From contig NC_084726.1 in the NCBI RefSeq assembly GCF_033807575.1, forward strand, positions 1,798,001 through 1,862,000: DNA of 64,000 nt. The letters run 5' to 3'. The position numbers were made by a program, and so were the translations under genes. Below the pieces are notes generated by a model, which was not told the origin of the DNA, did not search any database, and saw nothing but the letters and a program-made list of their open reading frames with translations. Source of the DNA: Cydia pomonella. Taxonomy: Eukaryota > Arthropoda > Insecta > Lepidoptera > Tortricidae. Below are positions 58,601 to 61,600 of the stretch, in pieces (position 1 is the stretch's first letter; each line of letters opens with the position of its first letter).

Positions 58601-61600
58601 AAATGAAAAAAGAGGATTAGAACTTAAAATATTGTCTACTATTTTGGAAGTAGTCGAATTATGGGTTAAATCATATTTACTCAATCAGTAAAACAACTTA
58701 AGTGTGCCTTTAAAAACGGGTTTAAAATATCGTTTTAGTATTTGGTATGCTTTGACTAGAATGCAATTGATATTCTATTTAACACCTGAAATTTTAGATT
58801 TGTTATGGCACACTATTCTATTGTAGCTTTCTGTCCATGTGTCCACTGAGTCTTAAAGTAAAAAAGTAAGATTAAAAATATATATCTAAATAATATTTGG
58901 TATGTATTATTTATTATGCACTTGTAGATTGTGATGTTTATATGTTTTAAATTTCTTCCAAGCATAACAAAATGGAACACAAGTATTTCAAAAAGGTACA
59001 GTTGTGCCTTTAATGGTTTTTTTTTAAATAACGATAAGCAAGCGTTTGACCACGATCTCACCTGATGGTAAGTGATGATGCTGTCTACGGTGGAGCACGC
59101 TTACCTATGGGATACCTATTTACCCTAGCCTTGAAGAGACCCAGATTGTACTCATGCGGAAACACAGACTTGGCATGATTCACACACTAATTTTACATAC
59201 TCACCTATATACAAGGCTTGGAACTGGTTTTAATAATAGCGGTAAATACCGGTTTATTTTGGTTTTACTTCGAACTTTCATAATAACGCGAACGTTATAA
59301 GAACTTTATTGTAACCTAAATAAACCGGTTTACTCGGCGAGCGACGATGACGGCCGTCCGGTCTGGTGGCACTCTGCGTAAATAATGACACCTACATAGG
59401 AAGAAACCGGTTTTTATTGTTCTTTTTTCTGGTTAATCTGACAAGAACTTTATTATTATTATTATTATTATATAATTATAGGCGAGCAGCTATTTAGCTG
59501 ATGAGCCTATGTCACACAGTGTCCTGTATTATACAGTTCAAAGTTTGTAAAGAAATGTTATAGAAATGTTTTCTTAATTACTAATAACGGTTTTACGAAT
59601 GAAACCGAAATTAAAAGGCTTTGCGTCAAGTACATGATAACGGTTTGGAAATTTAACCGGTTTCGAGTCTTGTAAGTATACTATACAGCATGTTTCACCA
59701 TTGTTACAAAACACTCCTCCCTACATGATTTTTTATACCAATATTCACATTTTTACATCAACAATGATGCCAAAATGTTACGGCTCACAGCCCTAAAAAA
59801 TATGGTCTTCTGGTCCCCTGTTATCAAAAATATGGTCCCATTCTACTTTACTATTCAGGATTTTTATTATTAAACAGTTTATTTTATTAAACAGAATTGG
59901 AATTGAAAAGTTCGTAAGTCAGGAAAACTGAGAAATTCAACTTTAGACAAAGTAAGTGGGATCAAGATTGATTATCTCGAGTAAACTTTAAGCAAAGTTG
60001 GTTGCTAATGATTTTATTACTCTATCGTATCTAAGAGCTATTAGAGATTACATTCATTGCAAATAATATTTGTTTAACTATAAGAGCAAACATTTCTCCG
60101 TTCAGGTGGTCCTGCCCCTCATGGAGAAATACTTCTCCACGCATCGCAACTACTTCATAGCTGTGGCAACAGCGACCAACAATGTCGGTGCGGCCAGTTT
60201 GAAGGAGAAGGAAATGGTAGCAGCGCTCTTCTGTAAGCTAGCCAGCTTGCTTCGTTCCAGGTAAGCACTAAGATAGTGGCTCTGTGACTAGTGACTTCGC
60301 CATTTTGAAATAAATCCAAAAATTGAATTGACAAATAAATTCTATTTAAATCATCGAACCTGCTCCCAACATTTCACGAGAATCTGTTGAGAATGGCGAC
60401 CTGTAGAGGAGAACATCCGGAACGAAAGCATTTTTTCGCTTATTTCATTTTCATTTAATCATTTATTTCGGATAATAAGACCCATACATTACTTATTTCA
60501 CAATATAATAATAAAAACAGAAACATTTAAAAATTAATAATTAATAATGCCTCGGTCAAAATATGTGCTTGTGTTTTTGACTGAATTTTGTCGTTTGAGT
60601 GTTTTTAATTACTTTTATCTATCTTTTTCTTTCCATTCCTGAGACAATTAATCCTTTTAATTAGTTGGACTATATTCTTCTACATGGTTGAATAAATTAA
60701 ATTGAAAACCCTTACGAAAACGAATTCGTAATCGAAAATGCCTTTTGAGCTGTGTTAATGCACCAAAAGCAGATTTAAGTAGCAATACATAATATCATTA
60801 AGTATAATATTTACCAGTACCTTATAAGTAAAGTACATTGTAAACCTAATATTTACTCCGAAAGATCAGATCATAGTTAAATTTAGTAAATGTTACGAAC
60901 TTTTAACATTATTGTACAGATAAAGAAAATGTACAAATGGCGGCCTTAATGAACGGCGGTGGGTCAAATCTAAATAATGACATTTTTTTTCATTATTCAG
61001 ACTAGCAGCATTCGGCCCAGATGTCAGGATCACCGTCCGCTGTCTCCAGGTCCTCGTGAAGGGCATTGACGCAAAGTCGCTCGTTAAAAATTGTCCTGAA
61101 TTCATCAGAACTTCCATGCTAACGTTCTTCAACAATGTGGCTGATGATTTGGGGCATACTATACTTAACTTGCAGGATGTGAGTAACTTTTTACTATTGT
61201 TAATATTCTTCGTCGACAAGGCTATACGCTAAATGTGGCTTTCCATCTCAGAAGAACCCTTATGCTTCAAGTGCAATAAGGTCCTTTTTATTATGAAATT
61301 CCAACAGAAATTCCGATGGAAAGCCACAAATATATAATTCCACAACGGGCACAAATCATTGACACACTAAGGTCACATTGAGAAGTCTTAAGATTCAATA
61401 AGCAAGGCTCGGAGCCGGTTTTAAAAATAGCTGTAAATACCGGTTTATTTTGGTTTTACTCCAAACTTTCATAAGAACAAGAACGTTTTAAGAACTTATT
61501 GTAATCTAAATAAACCGGTTTATTTGACAAGCGACGAGACGGCCGTCCGGCTTGGTGGTGTGCCGCACAAAACAAAGACACTCGCATGGGAAGAAACCGG